DNA of 64,000 bases, taken from NCBI RefSeq assembly GCF_037392515.1, contig NC_090295.1, positions 19,608,001 to 19,672,000 on the forward strand, given 5' to 3'. Position 1 is the first letter of the stretch. Every line of letters begins with the position of its first letter. The translations under genes and the position numbers were made by a program. This stretch comes from Haliotis asinina. Its lineage: Eukaryota > Mollusca > Gastropoda > Lepetellida > Haliotidae. The notes beneath the pieces were generated by a model. The model saw nothing but the letters and a program-made list of their open reading frames with translations, was not told the DNA's origin and did not search any database. This document shows, one piece after another, positions 10,430 through 22,326 of this stretch.

Positions 10430-13400
10430 GATCTACAGGAAATACAGTAGGCTGAATATATTATGGAAAATGCAGTAGGCTCAATGTAGGATAGAACATA
10501 CAATAGGCTGAATATATTATAGGAAATGCAGTAGATTCAATGTACTATAGGAAATACAATAAGCTAAATATACTACAGAAACTTACTGTAGGGGGCATGT
10601 AATAGAGTAAATACAGTAGGCTGAATGTACTAGAGTAAATGTAGTAGACTGAATGTACTAGACTAAATACAGTAGGCTGGATGTACTAGAGTAAATACAG
10701 TAGACTGGATGTACTAAAGTAAATACAATAGGCTGAATATATTATAGGAAATGCAGTAGGTTCAATGTACTATAGGAAATACAGTAAGCTGAATGACTGT
10801 AGGGGGCACGTACTAGAGTAGGTTGAATGCACGGTAGACAATACAGTAGGCTGACTGTACTATAGAAAATACAGCCGGATGAATGTAGAATAGAAATTAC
10901 AGTAAGCTGCACGTACTAGACTTGATACAGTAGGGTGAATATATTATAGGAAATACAGTAGTCGCAATGTACTTTAGGGAATACAGTAGGCAGAATACAC
11001 CGTACCGTATTGTACACAATGTAGTATGGAATATACAGTATGCTGACAGTACTACATGTAAAGGAAATGCAGTAGGCCGAAGGTACTACAGAATATACAG
11101 AAAGCTGAATATACTGGGGAATATTACTGTAGGTGACGCGTACTAGGGTAAACACAGTAGGCTGAATATATTTTGGGAAATACAGTAGGTTGAATGTACT
11201 GAAGACAATACAGTAGGTTGAATATATTTAGGGAAATACAGTAGGTTGAATGTACTGAAGACAATACAGTAGGTTGAATATATTTTGGGAAATACAGCAG
11301 GCAGAATGCACCGTAGGAAATACAGTTGGCTGAATGTACAATAGAATATATAATAGTCTGAATGTGCTAGAAATTACAGGAAGCTGCACGAACTAGAGTA
11401 AATACAGTATGCTTAATATGTAGGAAATACGGTACGCTGAATGTACTATTGGAAATACGGTACGCTGAAAGTACTACAGGAAATACAATAGACTGAAAGT
11501 ACTATAGGAAATACAATAGACTGAAATTACTATAGGAAATACGGTAGGCTGAAAGTACTATAGGAAATACAAAAGACTGAAAGTACTATAGGAAATACGG
11601 TAGGCTGAATGTACTGTAGGAAATACGGTAGGCTGATGTATTGTACGAAATACGGCAGGCTGAAAGCACTTTAGGAAATACAAAAGACTGAAAGTACTAT
11701 AGGAAATACGGTAGGCTGAATGTACTGTAGGAAATACGGTAGGCTGAAAGTACTATAGGAAATACAACAGACTGAAAGTACTATAGGAAACACGGTAGGC
11801 TGAAAGTACTAAAGGAAATACGGTAGGCTGAAAGTACTATAGGAAATACAGTAGGCTGAAAGTACTATAGGAAATACAGTAGGCTGAAAGTACTATAGGA
11901 AATACGGTATGCTGAAAGTACTATAGGAAATACGGTAGGCTGAATGTACTGTAGGAAATACGGTGGGCTGAAAGTACTAAAGGAAATACGGTAGGCTGAA
12001 AGTACTATAGGAAATGCGGTAGGCTGAAAGTACTATAGGAAATACAATAGACTGAAAGTACTATAGGAAATACAATAGACTGAAAGTACTATAGGAAATA
12101 CGGTAGGCTGAATGTACTGTAGGAAATACGGTAGGCTGAAAGTACTATAGGAAACACGGTAGGCTGATGTACTGTACGAAATACGGTGGGCTGAAAGTAC
12201 TATAGGAAATACGGTAGGCTGAAAGTACTATAGGAAATGCGGTATCCTGAATGTACTGTAGAAAATACGGTAGGCTGATGTACTGTACGAAATACGGTAG
12301 GCTGAAAGTACTTTAGGAAATACGGTAGGCTGAAAGTACTATAGGAAATACAATAGACTGAAAGTACTATAGGAAATACGGTAGGCTGAATGTACTGTAG
12401 GAAATACGGTAGGCTGAAAGTACTATAGGAAATACGGTAGGCTGATGTACTGTAGGAAATACGGTAGCCTGAAAGTACTATAGGAAATACGGTAGGCTGA
12501 ATGTACTATAGGAAATACAATAGACTGAAAGTACTATAGGAAATACGGTATGCTGAATGTACTGTAGGAAATACGGTAGGCTCATGTACTGTACGAAATA
12601 CGGTAGGCTGAAAGTACTTTAGGAAATACAAAACACTGAAAGTACTATAGGAAATACGGTAGGCTGAATGTACTGTAGGAAATACGGTAGGCTGAAAGTA
12701 CTTTAGGAAATACAACAGACTGAAAGTACTATAGGAAATACGTTAACCTGAAAGTACTATAGGAAATACGGTAGGCTGAAAGTACTATAGGAAATACGGT
12801 AGGCTGAATGTACTGTAGGAAATACGGTGGGCTGAAAGTACTAAAGGAAATACGGTAGGCTGAAAGTACTATAGGAAATGCAGTAGGCTGAAAGTACTAT
12901 AGGAAATACAATAGACTGAAAGTACTATAGGAAATACAATAGACTGAAAGTACTATAAGAAATACGGTAGGCTGAATGTACTATAGGAAATACGGTAGGC
13001 TGAAAGTACTATAGGAAATACAATAGACTGAAAGTACTATAGGAAATACAATAGACTGAAAGTACTATAGGAAATACAGTAGGCTGATGCACTGTACGAA
13101 ATACGGTAGGCTGGAAGTACTATAGGAAATACGGTAGGCTGAATGTACTAAAGGAAATACAATAGACTGAAAGTACTATAGGAAATACGGTAGGCTGAAT
13201 GTACTGTAGGAAATACGGTAGGCTGATGTACTGTACGAAATACGGTAGGCTGAAAGTACTTTAGGAAATACAAAAGACTGAAAGTACTATAGAAAATACG
13301 GTAGGCTGAAAGTACTATAGGAAATACGGTAGGCTGAATGTACTATAGGAAATACAATAGACTGAAAGTCCTATAGGAAATATGGTATGCTGAATGTACT

Positions 13401-14890
13401 ATAGGAAATACGGTAGGCTGAATGTACTGTAGGAAATACGGTGGGCTGAAAGTACTAAAGGAAATACGGTAGGCTGAAAGTACTATAGGAAATACAGTAG
13501 GCTGAAAGTACTATAGGAAATACGGTATGCTGAAAGTACTATAGGAAATACGGTAGGCTGAATGTACTGTAGGAAATACGGTGGGCTGAAAGTACTAAAG
13601 GAAATACGGTAGGCTGAAAGTACTATAGGAAATGCGGTAGGCTGAAAGTACTATAGGAAATACAATAGACTGAAAGTACTATAGGAAATACAATAGACTG
13701 AAAGTACTATAGGAAATACGGTAGGCTGAATGTACTGTAGGAAATACGGTAGGCTGAAAGTACTATAGGAAACACGGTAGGCTGATGTACTGTACGAAAT
13801 ACGGTGGGCTGAAAGTACTATAGGAAATACGGTAGGCTGAAAGTACTATAGGAAATGCGGTAGGCTGAAAGTACTATAGGAAATACAATAGACTGAAAGT
13901 ACTATAGGAAATACAATAGACTGAAAGTACTATAGGAAATACGGTAGGCTGAATGTACTGTAGGAAATACGGTAGGCTGAAAGTGCTATAGGAAATACGG
14001 TAGGCTGATGTACTGTACGAAATACGGTAGGCTGAAAGTACTTTGTGAAATACGGTAGGCTGAATGTACTATAGGAAATACAATAGACTGAAAGTACTAT
14101 AGGAAATACGGTATCCTGAATGTACTGTAGAAAATACGGTAGGCTGATGTACTGTACGAAATACGGTAGGCTGAAAGTACTTTAGGAAATACGGTAGGCT
14201 GAAAGTACTATAGGAAATACAATAGACTGAAAGTACTATAGGAAATACGGTAGGCTGAATGTACTGTAGGAAATACGGTAGGCTGAAAGTACTATAGGAA
14301 ATACGGTAGGCTGATGTACTGTAGGAAATACGGTAGCCTGAAAGTACTATAGGAAATACGGTAGGCTGAATGTACTATAGGAAATACAATAGACTGAATG
14401 TACTATAGGAAATACGGTATGCTGAATGTACTGTAGGAAATACGGTAGGCTCATGTACTGTACGAAATACGGTAGGCTGAAAGTACTTTAGGAAATACAA
14501 AACACTGAAAGTACTATAGGAAATACGGTAGGCTGAATGTACTGTAGGAAATACGGTAGGCTGAAAGTACTTTAGGAAATACAACAGACTGAAAGTACTA
14601 TAGGAAATACAATAGACTGAAAGTACTATAAGAAATACGGTGGCTGAAAGTACTTTAGGAAATACAAAAGACTGAAAGTACTATAGGAAATACGGTGGCT
14701 GAAACTACTGTAGGAAATACGGTAGGCTGAAAGTACTACAGGAAATACGGTAGGCTGATGTACTGTAGGAAATACAGTAGGCTGAATGTACTGTAGGAAA
14801 TACGGTAGGCTGAAAGTACTGTAGGAAATACAATAGGCTGAATATTCTACGGAAAATGCGACAGGCAGAGTGTTCTACTGGAAATACATT
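10430..14890. repeat. 4.5-kb minisatellite, 28-bp monomer, with internal kb-scale duplication
   Basis: The monomer is GAAAGTACTATAGGAAATAC followed by GGTAGGCT, giving roughly 150 copies. The first kilobase (10430-11450) is much more diverged (GAATGTACTA...ACAGTAGGCT forms) and the middle and right are nearly uniform. Variant monomers recur in the same order at fixed distances: a block near 11883 reappears at 13501 (offset 1618), and a block with GGTATCCTGAATGTACTGTA at 12241 reappears at 14110 (offset 1869). So about 0.9 kb has been duplicated within the array, with about 250 bp extra in the second copy. Identical antisense 69-residue frames at 12506-12715 and 14375-14584 are by-products of this. 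Confidence 0.93.
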
Positions 14891-14895
14891 ACCCT

Positions 14896-15063
14896 GATTG
14901 ATTGAGTGAGTATAGTTTTACGCCGACTTTAGCAATATTCCAGCAATATCACGGTACGGGACACCAGAAATCGGTGTGACACATTGTACCTATTTGGAGA
15001 ATAGAACCAGGGTCTTCAGCGTGAAGAGTGGACCCACTTACCACTTTGCTACCCCACCGCCCT
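14896..15063 (-). mobile_element. SINE-A copy
   Basis: The tail TGAGTGAGTATAGTTTTACG lies at the low end. A box-B-like AGAATAGAACCAGGGTCTTC and a GCTACCCCACCGCCC head follow. It abuts the end of the 28-bp array. Confidence 0.8.
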
Positions 15064-16223
15064 AGGTTAAATGAAAGAAGAGGCCAATGTCGTGGCGGAC
15101 TGACTGTGGTGCATTTGATGAACGGTTTTGGCAACGTCATTATCGAACGCTTTTGGCAACGTCATTATCTACTGTGGGTAAGTAAACGTTTCAGAGGCAC
15201 GAGACGAGGAAGCATGCCGTTGTTGGCGACAAAAAAATGCGTGAACATCACCAATATACTGACATCTTCAAAACTACCCAAAACACATCACGTTTATCCT
15301 TATGGCCTGTTAAAGTCTTTCCACAAAACATCAGACATAATAAAGACGTGAACATATCGCAAAATTGCAAATAGACCTCGATTTTTGCAACACTGTTATT
15401 CCATCCTTGAAATAATCTTGAACGTTCATCAATTCGACGTGTCTATGACACAAAGTACCCTTGTTACAGACCAAACCTTCTTTGTTACCACGTTTACTCT
15501 GAGCTGTCTTTGTGCCTTTGAAACATACAACTAAATCGATAAGAAAGTACAAAGAACCATCGCATGTCAATAAATGCACCAAAGCGAAGCTCAGAAGGTA
15601 TCACTGATTTTTATGCCTCTGAAACTGGTTTATTACACAAGATACGGTTTATATCGCCGACAAACTGAAAATATTGTACGAATCATTTTAAGTTATCAAC
15701 AAATGACAGAGTGATTACCTTCACACCTTCATTAACAAAACATACACTCAAGTCAATGCTATAAATAAATATAAATAAGCCACAACACTAAATGCAAACA
15801 CTGCGATAGAAATTCGGCGTAATCATCCCGCGTAATGACAAACTGGTTTGTTTAACATCACGGCTCTTTGCAGAAATTAAACACAATAAACGAAAGATAC
15901 CATAGGTCTGAAGCAAAGTTACTATCATTGGGTCCACTTAGCATAAAACATGCCTGCATTGTCAATCGGCAAAGTCGCCTGTCCCTGGCTATGCCTCGGT
16001 TTTTCAAATCGTTTGACTGATTTCAAACGAGCAGGTTGACACTGTCAGAAACAATATTCCCGTGTACGACCCAGTTTCCTTAGTCACAAGCCAGCCATTC
16101 GCGACGCAAAAATCTGCTTTATATTTATGTTTTAAGTTGGAGCACGATTGCATTTAATTTAAGGGAAGAGAGTCGGACTCGTACATTGTCAGATAAGCTA
16201 CAACTTTTCTTCATGAGGGTTTG
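15064..16223. other. Intergenic, nothing recognised
   Basis: No gene, SINE or tandem repeat that I can support. Open frames here are short and lack splice or domain support. Confidence 0.4.
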
Positions 16224-16392
16224 AGGGGCGGCAGGTGTAGCCTCGTGGTACAAGCGTTCGCTCGTCATACCGAAGACCCGGGTTCGATTCCTCACGTACG
16301 TACAATATGTGAATCCCATTTGTGGGCTCCCCCGCCGTGATATTGCGGGAATATTGCTAAAAGCGGCGTAAAACCCAAGTCACTCACTCGTT
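16224..16392 (+). mobile_element. SINE-A copy
   Basis: A box-A-like TAGCCTCGTGG and box B GGTTCGATTCC are followed by GTGATATTGCGGGAATATTG and GCGGCGTAAAACC with a CACTCACTC end. GGGTTTGA occurs on both sides and may be a short target duplication. Confidence 0.88.
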
Positions 16393-16829
16393 TGGGTTTG
16401 ATGAAAGTAAATGATGCGCACGTACAATACTCACCATGTTGGCAATCAATAGCTGTCCACTGTTGTCTATGTACACCGCTCTGTGCAGACATAACCTTAT
16501 GTCTTTTGTGTTACACATGTGTAGAAGTCAAACGTCGAAGAATGTTGTTTACATCGCAAAGTCTAAGAACCTATCCAAATATGATTGTATTCACTTCAAC
16601 TTGAGTGAGTGACTATTTATGGACGCTGCATCAGTAAGTTTGATACTTACATCGAAGTTTCATAACACAAGTTTCTTATCGTACTGACAATGTTACTGTC
16701 AGGTCAGACCGATCCCTTGATGTGGTGGTTACAGAATACTGCATGAGATTCGATCCCGTTGCACGTCATATCATGCAACCTTAAATTATGCTAGTTGTTG
16801 TTACCCCCTGGAGTTCGACTGACAGAGTG

Positions 16830-16984
16830 AGTATGGTTTTACGCCGCTTTTAGCAATATTCCAACAATATCACAGCAGGAGACACCAGATATGGGCTTCA
16901 CACGCTGTGTCCATGTGGGGAATCGAACCTGGGTCTTCGGTGTGACGGGCCAACTCTTTTACCACTTGGCTACCACCCCGCCCC
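16830..16984 (-). mobile_element. SINE-A copy
   Basis: A minus-strand SINE-A with ACGCCGCTTTTAGCAATATT, GGGGAATCGAACCTGGGTC and GGCTACCACCCCGCCCC in order. Confidence 0.87.
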
Positions 16985-17507
16985 TTGTAAATACATGAAT
17001 TTATACACAGAAATACGACATCCATACTTTATTATTTACACAAATATACACACAACCACGAAACATTGTGGACGAGAACAGAAGCGTAAGTAACACGCCC
17101 CAAATGTCTGATGAGGCCAGAGAACGAGATTCCCTACATTTCTCGCAAGACGCGAGAAAAAGACTCTCGCGGGACTCTCGCGATGTGTGATGACAATGAG
17201 ACGAGACATCGACCTGAAAGCATAAATACATGCATTTCGTGAGTGGGTCCTTGGGATTCTCGTATCAAAACCTAATGATAGAGAAAGGGAGACAATTGAT
17301 TATTTGACGTGAAGAGAGGTTGTGTCCTGTCTGCATTATTCCAAACACTGAGTCAGAATATCACTTATGTATGGAATGTCCCTTTCACGAAGATATCAAC
17401 TCTCTTATTTTGTTACCCTGTTAATTCCATCATTACCCAACGTTATATAATACTCCAGACGCCATTACCTAATGATTTCCCTATTCCTTAATATACTCGC
17501 CAATAAG

Positions 17508-17665
17508 TGAATGAGTTTAGTATTACGCCGCTTTAAGCAATATTTCAGCAATATCACCCGGGAGACATCAGATACCGACTTCACACATTGTATCCATGTC
17601 GGTAATCGATCCCCGGTCTTCGGCGTGTGGTCCAAACGCTTTACCACCCAGCTACCGAACGCCCC
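17508..17665 (-). mobile_element. SINE-A copy
   Basis: A minus-strand SINE-A with TTACGCCGCTTTAAGCAATA, GGTAATCGATCCCCGGTCTT and a CAGCTACCGAACGCCCC head. Confidence 0.85.
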
Positions 17666-17786
17666 TTGTCAAATGAACGCATTCAGGATTTAATCTGTGC
17701 ATGCACTTGCGATTAAAACACACATTCTTTATAATCTATAGCTACGATCGCTGTTTGTAATGTAATACACAATACTCACCATAGCT

Positions 17787-20700
17787 CTAGTTACAGTTGA
17801 CCCTGATATCTGGAACAGAGATGGTGCAGGCTGCGCTGCTGGTGTTGTTTCTCTGCACCATATTTTCCAGGTATGTTGACGTGAAGCTGTTAATGAGGGC
17901 CTCAAACGCCAAACACTGGGGGTTGGACAAACGGTTTGATGATCCCAGGAAGTTGATATCCATTGTCCTCAGTCCCGAAGTGATGGTCTGGCAACCTAGG
18001 GTGGAGTACAATTCATATCATCACCATGGTAACAGCTGAATCTGTGTTTCTGTCTGTATTGCTCATTGCCCCTATCCCCCAAAGAGATCGTAACTCCATA
18101 GTTTATCATGAGCTTACGACTGTGGAAACGCTACGAACGCTTTGTGGATCAGGGACCTTATTCTCGAAACGTTCTTAGCCTTAAGAATTCTTAACTTTGA
18201 TCGTAGCCAATGTGTTAAGAGTGGGCTTAAGAAGTTCGTAAGGCTACGAATGTTTCGAGAATAGCTAGTCTGGGCCCTTATTCTCGAAACGATCTTAGCC
18301 CTAAGAATTCTTAATTTCGATCATAGGCAATGTGCTAAGAATGGGCTTAAAAAGTTCGTAGGGCGACAAACGTTTCGAGAATAGCTAGCCTGGACCCACA
18401 GCCGTACTGAACAGTGCCCCGTTTCACAAAGCTCTCGTAAGTCACTCAGCATTCCCACTTCCTGTACTGTCACACTGGCCTACGATCGTCGTTGCGCTAT
18501 GCTTTTCTCTACATGACTTATTATTAAATTACTATGTTGTCGTAATGCTAGAGGTGCTGTTGATATTTAGCCGGATGCTTGATTTTCATTTAGAATGACA
18601 TTTAGCCATTTTAACAACAATTTGACAAGTCGATCTGACTCAGCTATAGTTGCTTGTGAAAAACTGCTGATAACCTGTGCCAGAAAAAACAGTGATTGAT
18701 ATTATGAGCAATGAACAACACCGTTGTGGTACGATAACACACAGTCAGAAAATAAGTGAGTGAGTCTAGTTATACGCCGAAGTTAGCAATATTCCAGCAA
18801 TATCACGGCGGGGGATCCCAACAAAGGGCTTCAGTCATTGTGCCCATGTGGGGAATAGAACCCGGGTCTTCGGCTTGAGGAGCGAACGCTTTAACCATCT
18901 AGCTACCCCATGTCACCGTCAGAAAATAAGACACTGAGCATGACCACTCGCTACACAGGCATTGGCTTTGGGGAATCTAACCTAGAGGAAGGTCTATCAT
19001 GTTTGTTCGTTTGTTGTTCAACGCCGCACTCAGCGATATTACAGCTTTGTGGCCATGGCCTGTACATACTCGTATCTGGATCAGATAATCCAGTGATTAA
19101 AAGCATGAGCATTCATCTCCGAAATTGGGACGCGAAGACTGTGTGGACCAAGTGAGCGCTGGTCGCGTCATACAAGCAGCAGTTGCTGAAGAACAATTCT
19201 AACTCAGATCTTCACAGATGGGAAGGTCTATCACAAATTGCCAATAAAGGTGGAGTGCCTGGGACGTACCTGAGCCCTGACTTCTTACGCCAGCGGACGA
19301 AATTGGAGGAAGACCGGGAACACCGCCGAAGGGGTTGGTGGCTCCGAGGGAGGCGCGGATGAGGCCGCAGGTTGGCTCGGAGTTGTTGAAAGGGAAAGGA
19401 GAATCAGGGAACCCACCGCAAGGTCCGTCCACGGGGGGACCTGGGAACGGTGGTGGGAACATAGGAGGGACCATGGAGATGAAGAAGATGTTGTTGCCCT
19501 TCTTGCCCCCAGCTGGCGTTGTTGTCGTTGCTTCCGTCGTGGACATGGTGGTGGACTCGGTGTTCATATTGAACCACTTTTGCGGCATTGGGTAGGGGAT
19601 AAGTATGGGGCTTATTCCTCCGCCGGGGTTCTTTTGTTGTTGCTGCATCTGCATCAGCATACCGAGGAGGCTGTTGTCTTTGGGTTTCTTCTGGGGAAGG
19701 TAGGGAGGGAAGAGGGTGGTCTCGCCCATCATATGACCTCCCATCATACCACCGCCCATCATATGACCTCCCATCATACCACCGCCCATCATGTGGCCTC
19801 CCATCATACCACCGCCCATCATGTGACCTCCCATCATATTGCCGCCCATCATCCCACCGTTCAATTGAGATGGGAATAGACTCTGTCCATAACCGCTGAT
19901 TTTCTTACCCGTGGCCCATCCACCGGTCATCATACCACCGTGCATACCACCCATCATACCGCCGTTCATGTTGGACGGGAACAGGCTCTGACCGTAACCA
20001 CCGGTCTTCTTTCCTGTAGACCAACCTCCACTGATCACACCGCCGTTCATGTTTGACGGGAACAGGCTCTGTCCGTAACCACCGGTCTTCTTTCCTGTAG
20101 ACCAACCTCCACTGATCACACCGCCGTTCATGCCTCCGTTCATATTAGACGGGAAAAGGTTCTTGCTGCCCCAGTTGGATCCTCCGGACTTCTGTTGCTT
20201 CTTCTGTTGGTAAACCCATCCGCTGTTCATGCCCCCGTTCATACCGCCGTTCATACCACCGTTCATACCGCTGTTCATACCGCCGTTCATACCACCGTTC
20301 ATACCGCCGTTCATGCCCCCGTTCATACCGCTGTTCATGCCGCCGTTCATACCACCGTTCATGCCGCCGTTCATACCGCCGTTCATGCCGTACTGGGATT
20401 GCTGAGCATACATGTTCTGATTGTTCTGGTTGTATGTGGGCTTCTTGTACGTTGGTTGTTGGTACTTCGGGGCCTGGGTCATGGGTTGACGGTACACTGG
20501 CTTCTTGGGTTGGTATACGGGCTGCTGTGGCATGTACATGGGAGCATGGGTCATCGGTTGCTGATACATGGGGGCCTGGGTCATTGGTTGCTGGTACATG
20601 GGGGCCTGGGTCATTGGTTGCTGGTAGACTGGAGCCTGGGTCATCGGTTGCTGGTAGACCGGGGCCTGGGTCATTGGTTGCTGGTAGACTGGTTGCTGAG

Positions 20701-22281
20701 GCTGGGGCATTGGCTGGGGCATTGGCTGCGAATGTGTTTTGTAGGATGGCTTCCTGGGTCTCTTCTTGTAGACCGGTTTCGATGTGTAGGTGGGCTGAGG
20801 GGCGTATGTAGGGGCAGGCTCTTGGTACTTCGGCTTGTACGTGGGGGGTGGAGCATAGGGGTACTTCGGCTCATAACCATTGTTAACTGGGTAAGATGAG
20901 CTACAATCGACACTTGCAGGCCAATTGCAGACGCTGATGGTCATGTCAAACTTGAGATTAGCTGGGCATTGGAACCAGTAGTTCTTCCCATTGGCGCACC
21001 TGTAGAAAGCTCCACAGTCGTCGGGGTCCCGGGCGAAGCCGTGTTCGTTACACTCGACATAGTTAGATTGGGAGGAGGAACTCCACGAACCAGCAGAGAC
21101 GGCGCTGACTGAAAAAGAAAAAATGGTGACAACCAATTCATTTGACAGGAGCGTTCGTCACTTCCGCATAAAAAAATCAAAACACAATGACATTCGTGTA
21201 CGCTCTATTTTGATTGGTAAATGAGGAATGAGGAATTGAGTTCCACGCCGCTTTTAGCAATATTCCAGCAATATCTAGCTTATATCACCAGAATGGGCTT
21301 CACACATAGTGCCCATGTGCCACGTCGAACCTGGGCCTTCGACGTGACGAGCGAACGCTTTAACCGCCAGGCTACGCCACTGCTCTCGTTTTAGTAATAA
21401 TAATAACCATCATCACAAACATCTATATAAAACAATATGTTGAAATTTGAAAAAATGGATCTTCTTAACTACCCCAATATGAAAAGTATGACAAGTATTC
21501 CAGTGTTTGCAAAATTGTGTTTATATCTGAGCTCTAAAATGTCAGATGCTCCAGCTCATAAACCACCCTAGATGTTAAAAAAGAGGAAATGAAGATATTA
21601 CGTGATGGCGAGAAAATACGGACACTTCGGTCAAAGGCAGTGTGCTAAATCGTCTCCAGAGTATGCCTGAAAGTTACTACCCAACAGAATAATTTACTGG
21701 CCCTAAATATGAATGTTGACACGGGTTTCATTTTTAAGCTGCTAATATAATGAACATTTGTATAAGGCCTTAATCTTGCACAATTTAAAAGCTAACTATA
21801 ATTTAACAATTCGGAGCGATCAGCATTTTTGTCAGGCCATATATTTGCATGATTTGAACGCGGATTATAACGTAACAAGTCGGAGTGATACATGCACATT
21901 TACAAAATGATCCCATGAAAATTCACTTGCCAGAGGGGTCTGTGACTGCCGAGATGTACTGGCCCGACTGGATATTTACTGGCTAAAGGGACATTAACTT
22001 GAAATACTACTTGAAGATCGTTCCTGATGGAATTCAAGATAATATTTTACATATCACCCCAATGCTGGGTGTCCTGACAAATCTTTTGAAATAAAACTTT
22101 AATCGCGTTTTTCATTCAGTGAATAAACCGGGTGTGAACGCAAAACGTTCCCGACTCGAAACAGTTGTTAGGCGACTTCTAGAGAACAATGTGTTCAGCA
22201 CTATATCGTGCGTTCAGTATACGTCTGCGTCAACCTACCTAGCACCAGCAGGAATCCACAAGTGTTCCAGGGAATCGCCAT
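17787..22281 (-). CDS. Secreted CBM14 chitin-binding, Met/Asn/Gly-rich matrix-like protein, 696 aa
   Basis: Three exons on the minus strand: 22281-22239 (ATG, donor CTAG|GTAGGT), 21108-19270 (acceptor TTTTTCAG, donor CTCAG|GTACGT) and 17995-17787 (acceptor CACCCTAG, stop TAG). All introns are phase 1. Total coding length is 2091 nt. Exon 1 plus the start of exon 2 gives a classical signal peptide, MAIPWNTCGFLLVLVSAVSA, cleaved before GSWSS. Next comes one CBM14 domain (CNEHGFARDPDDC to CNWPASVDC). Then Tyr/Pro repeats of MTQAPVYQQP, about 15 MNGG repeats, LFPSNMNGG modules with a GWSTGKK repeat, a MMGGHMMGG tract, and the hinge with SPILIPYPMPQKWF and KKGNNIFFISMVPPM. The last exon encodes a domain from CQTITSGL to CTISVPDIRVNC with two conserved internal Cys. 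CBM14 implies chitin binding outside the cell; a shell, operculum or cuticle matrix role is inferred. It is a tandem paralog of the gene at 3146-6193, which has one extra Gly/Leu/Ser exon. Confidence 0.92.
18151..18397. repeat. Two adjacent MITE-like foldback elements
   Basis: Two copies of about 120 bp sit head to tail. Each opens with GACCTTATTCTCGAAACG or GGCCCTTATTCTCGAAACG and closes with ACGTTTCGAGAATAGCTAG. They share the interior AAGAATTCTTAA. The termini are inverted repeats, so each can fold back. They lie in intron 2 of the chitin-binding gene, and a related copy sits at 56493-56623. Confidence 0.75.
18757..18917 (-). mobile_element. SINE-A with 13-bp target-site duplication
   Basis: Flanked by GTCAGAAAATAAG at 18744-18756 and 18918-18930. 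A minus-strand SINE-A with box-B-like GGGGAATAGAACCCGGGTC. Confidence 0.9.
19010..19220 (-). mobile_element. SINE-B copy, diverged
   Basis: Minus-strand SINE-B with AACGCCGCACTCAGCGATAT, TCTGGATCAGATAATCCAG and AAGCATGAGCATTCATCTCC blocks. The open frame of the large chitin-binding exon appears to extend into it, but the exon stops earlier at the donor at 19270. Confidence 0.7.
21228..21388 (-). mobile_element. SINE-A copy in intron 1 of the chitin-binding gene
   Basis: TTCCACGCCGCTTTTAGCAA, a degraded box B (CACGTCGAACCTGGGCC) and AACCGCCAGGCTACGCCA, read on the minus strand. Confidence 0.83.
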
Positions 22282-22284
22282 GGT

Positions 22285-22326
22285 GAGGACTGATGGAGGA
22301 CTCTGTCGGTCCGGGTTTTTATGCAA
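22285..22326 (-). promoter_or_regulatory. Core promoter of the 696-aa chitin-binding protein
   Basis: On the minus strand a TATA-like TGCATAAAAA (22325-22316) sits about 25-30 bp upstream of TCAGTCC. That heptamer matches the initiator consensus YYANWYY, with its A at 22291. The ATG follows about 10 nt later, so the 5' UTR would be very short. Spacing and order fit a strong TATA/Inr promoter, as expected of an abundant secreted matrix protein. Confidence 0.55.

Noticed and set aside
10430-14890. Possible CRISPR array
   Set aside because: Units are contiguous 28-bp monomers without unique spacers, in a spliced eukaryotic genome.
20195-20899. Plus-strand frame with HTAVHTTVHAAVH repeats
   Set aside because: Antisense of the MNGG repeat region of the chitin-binding exon.
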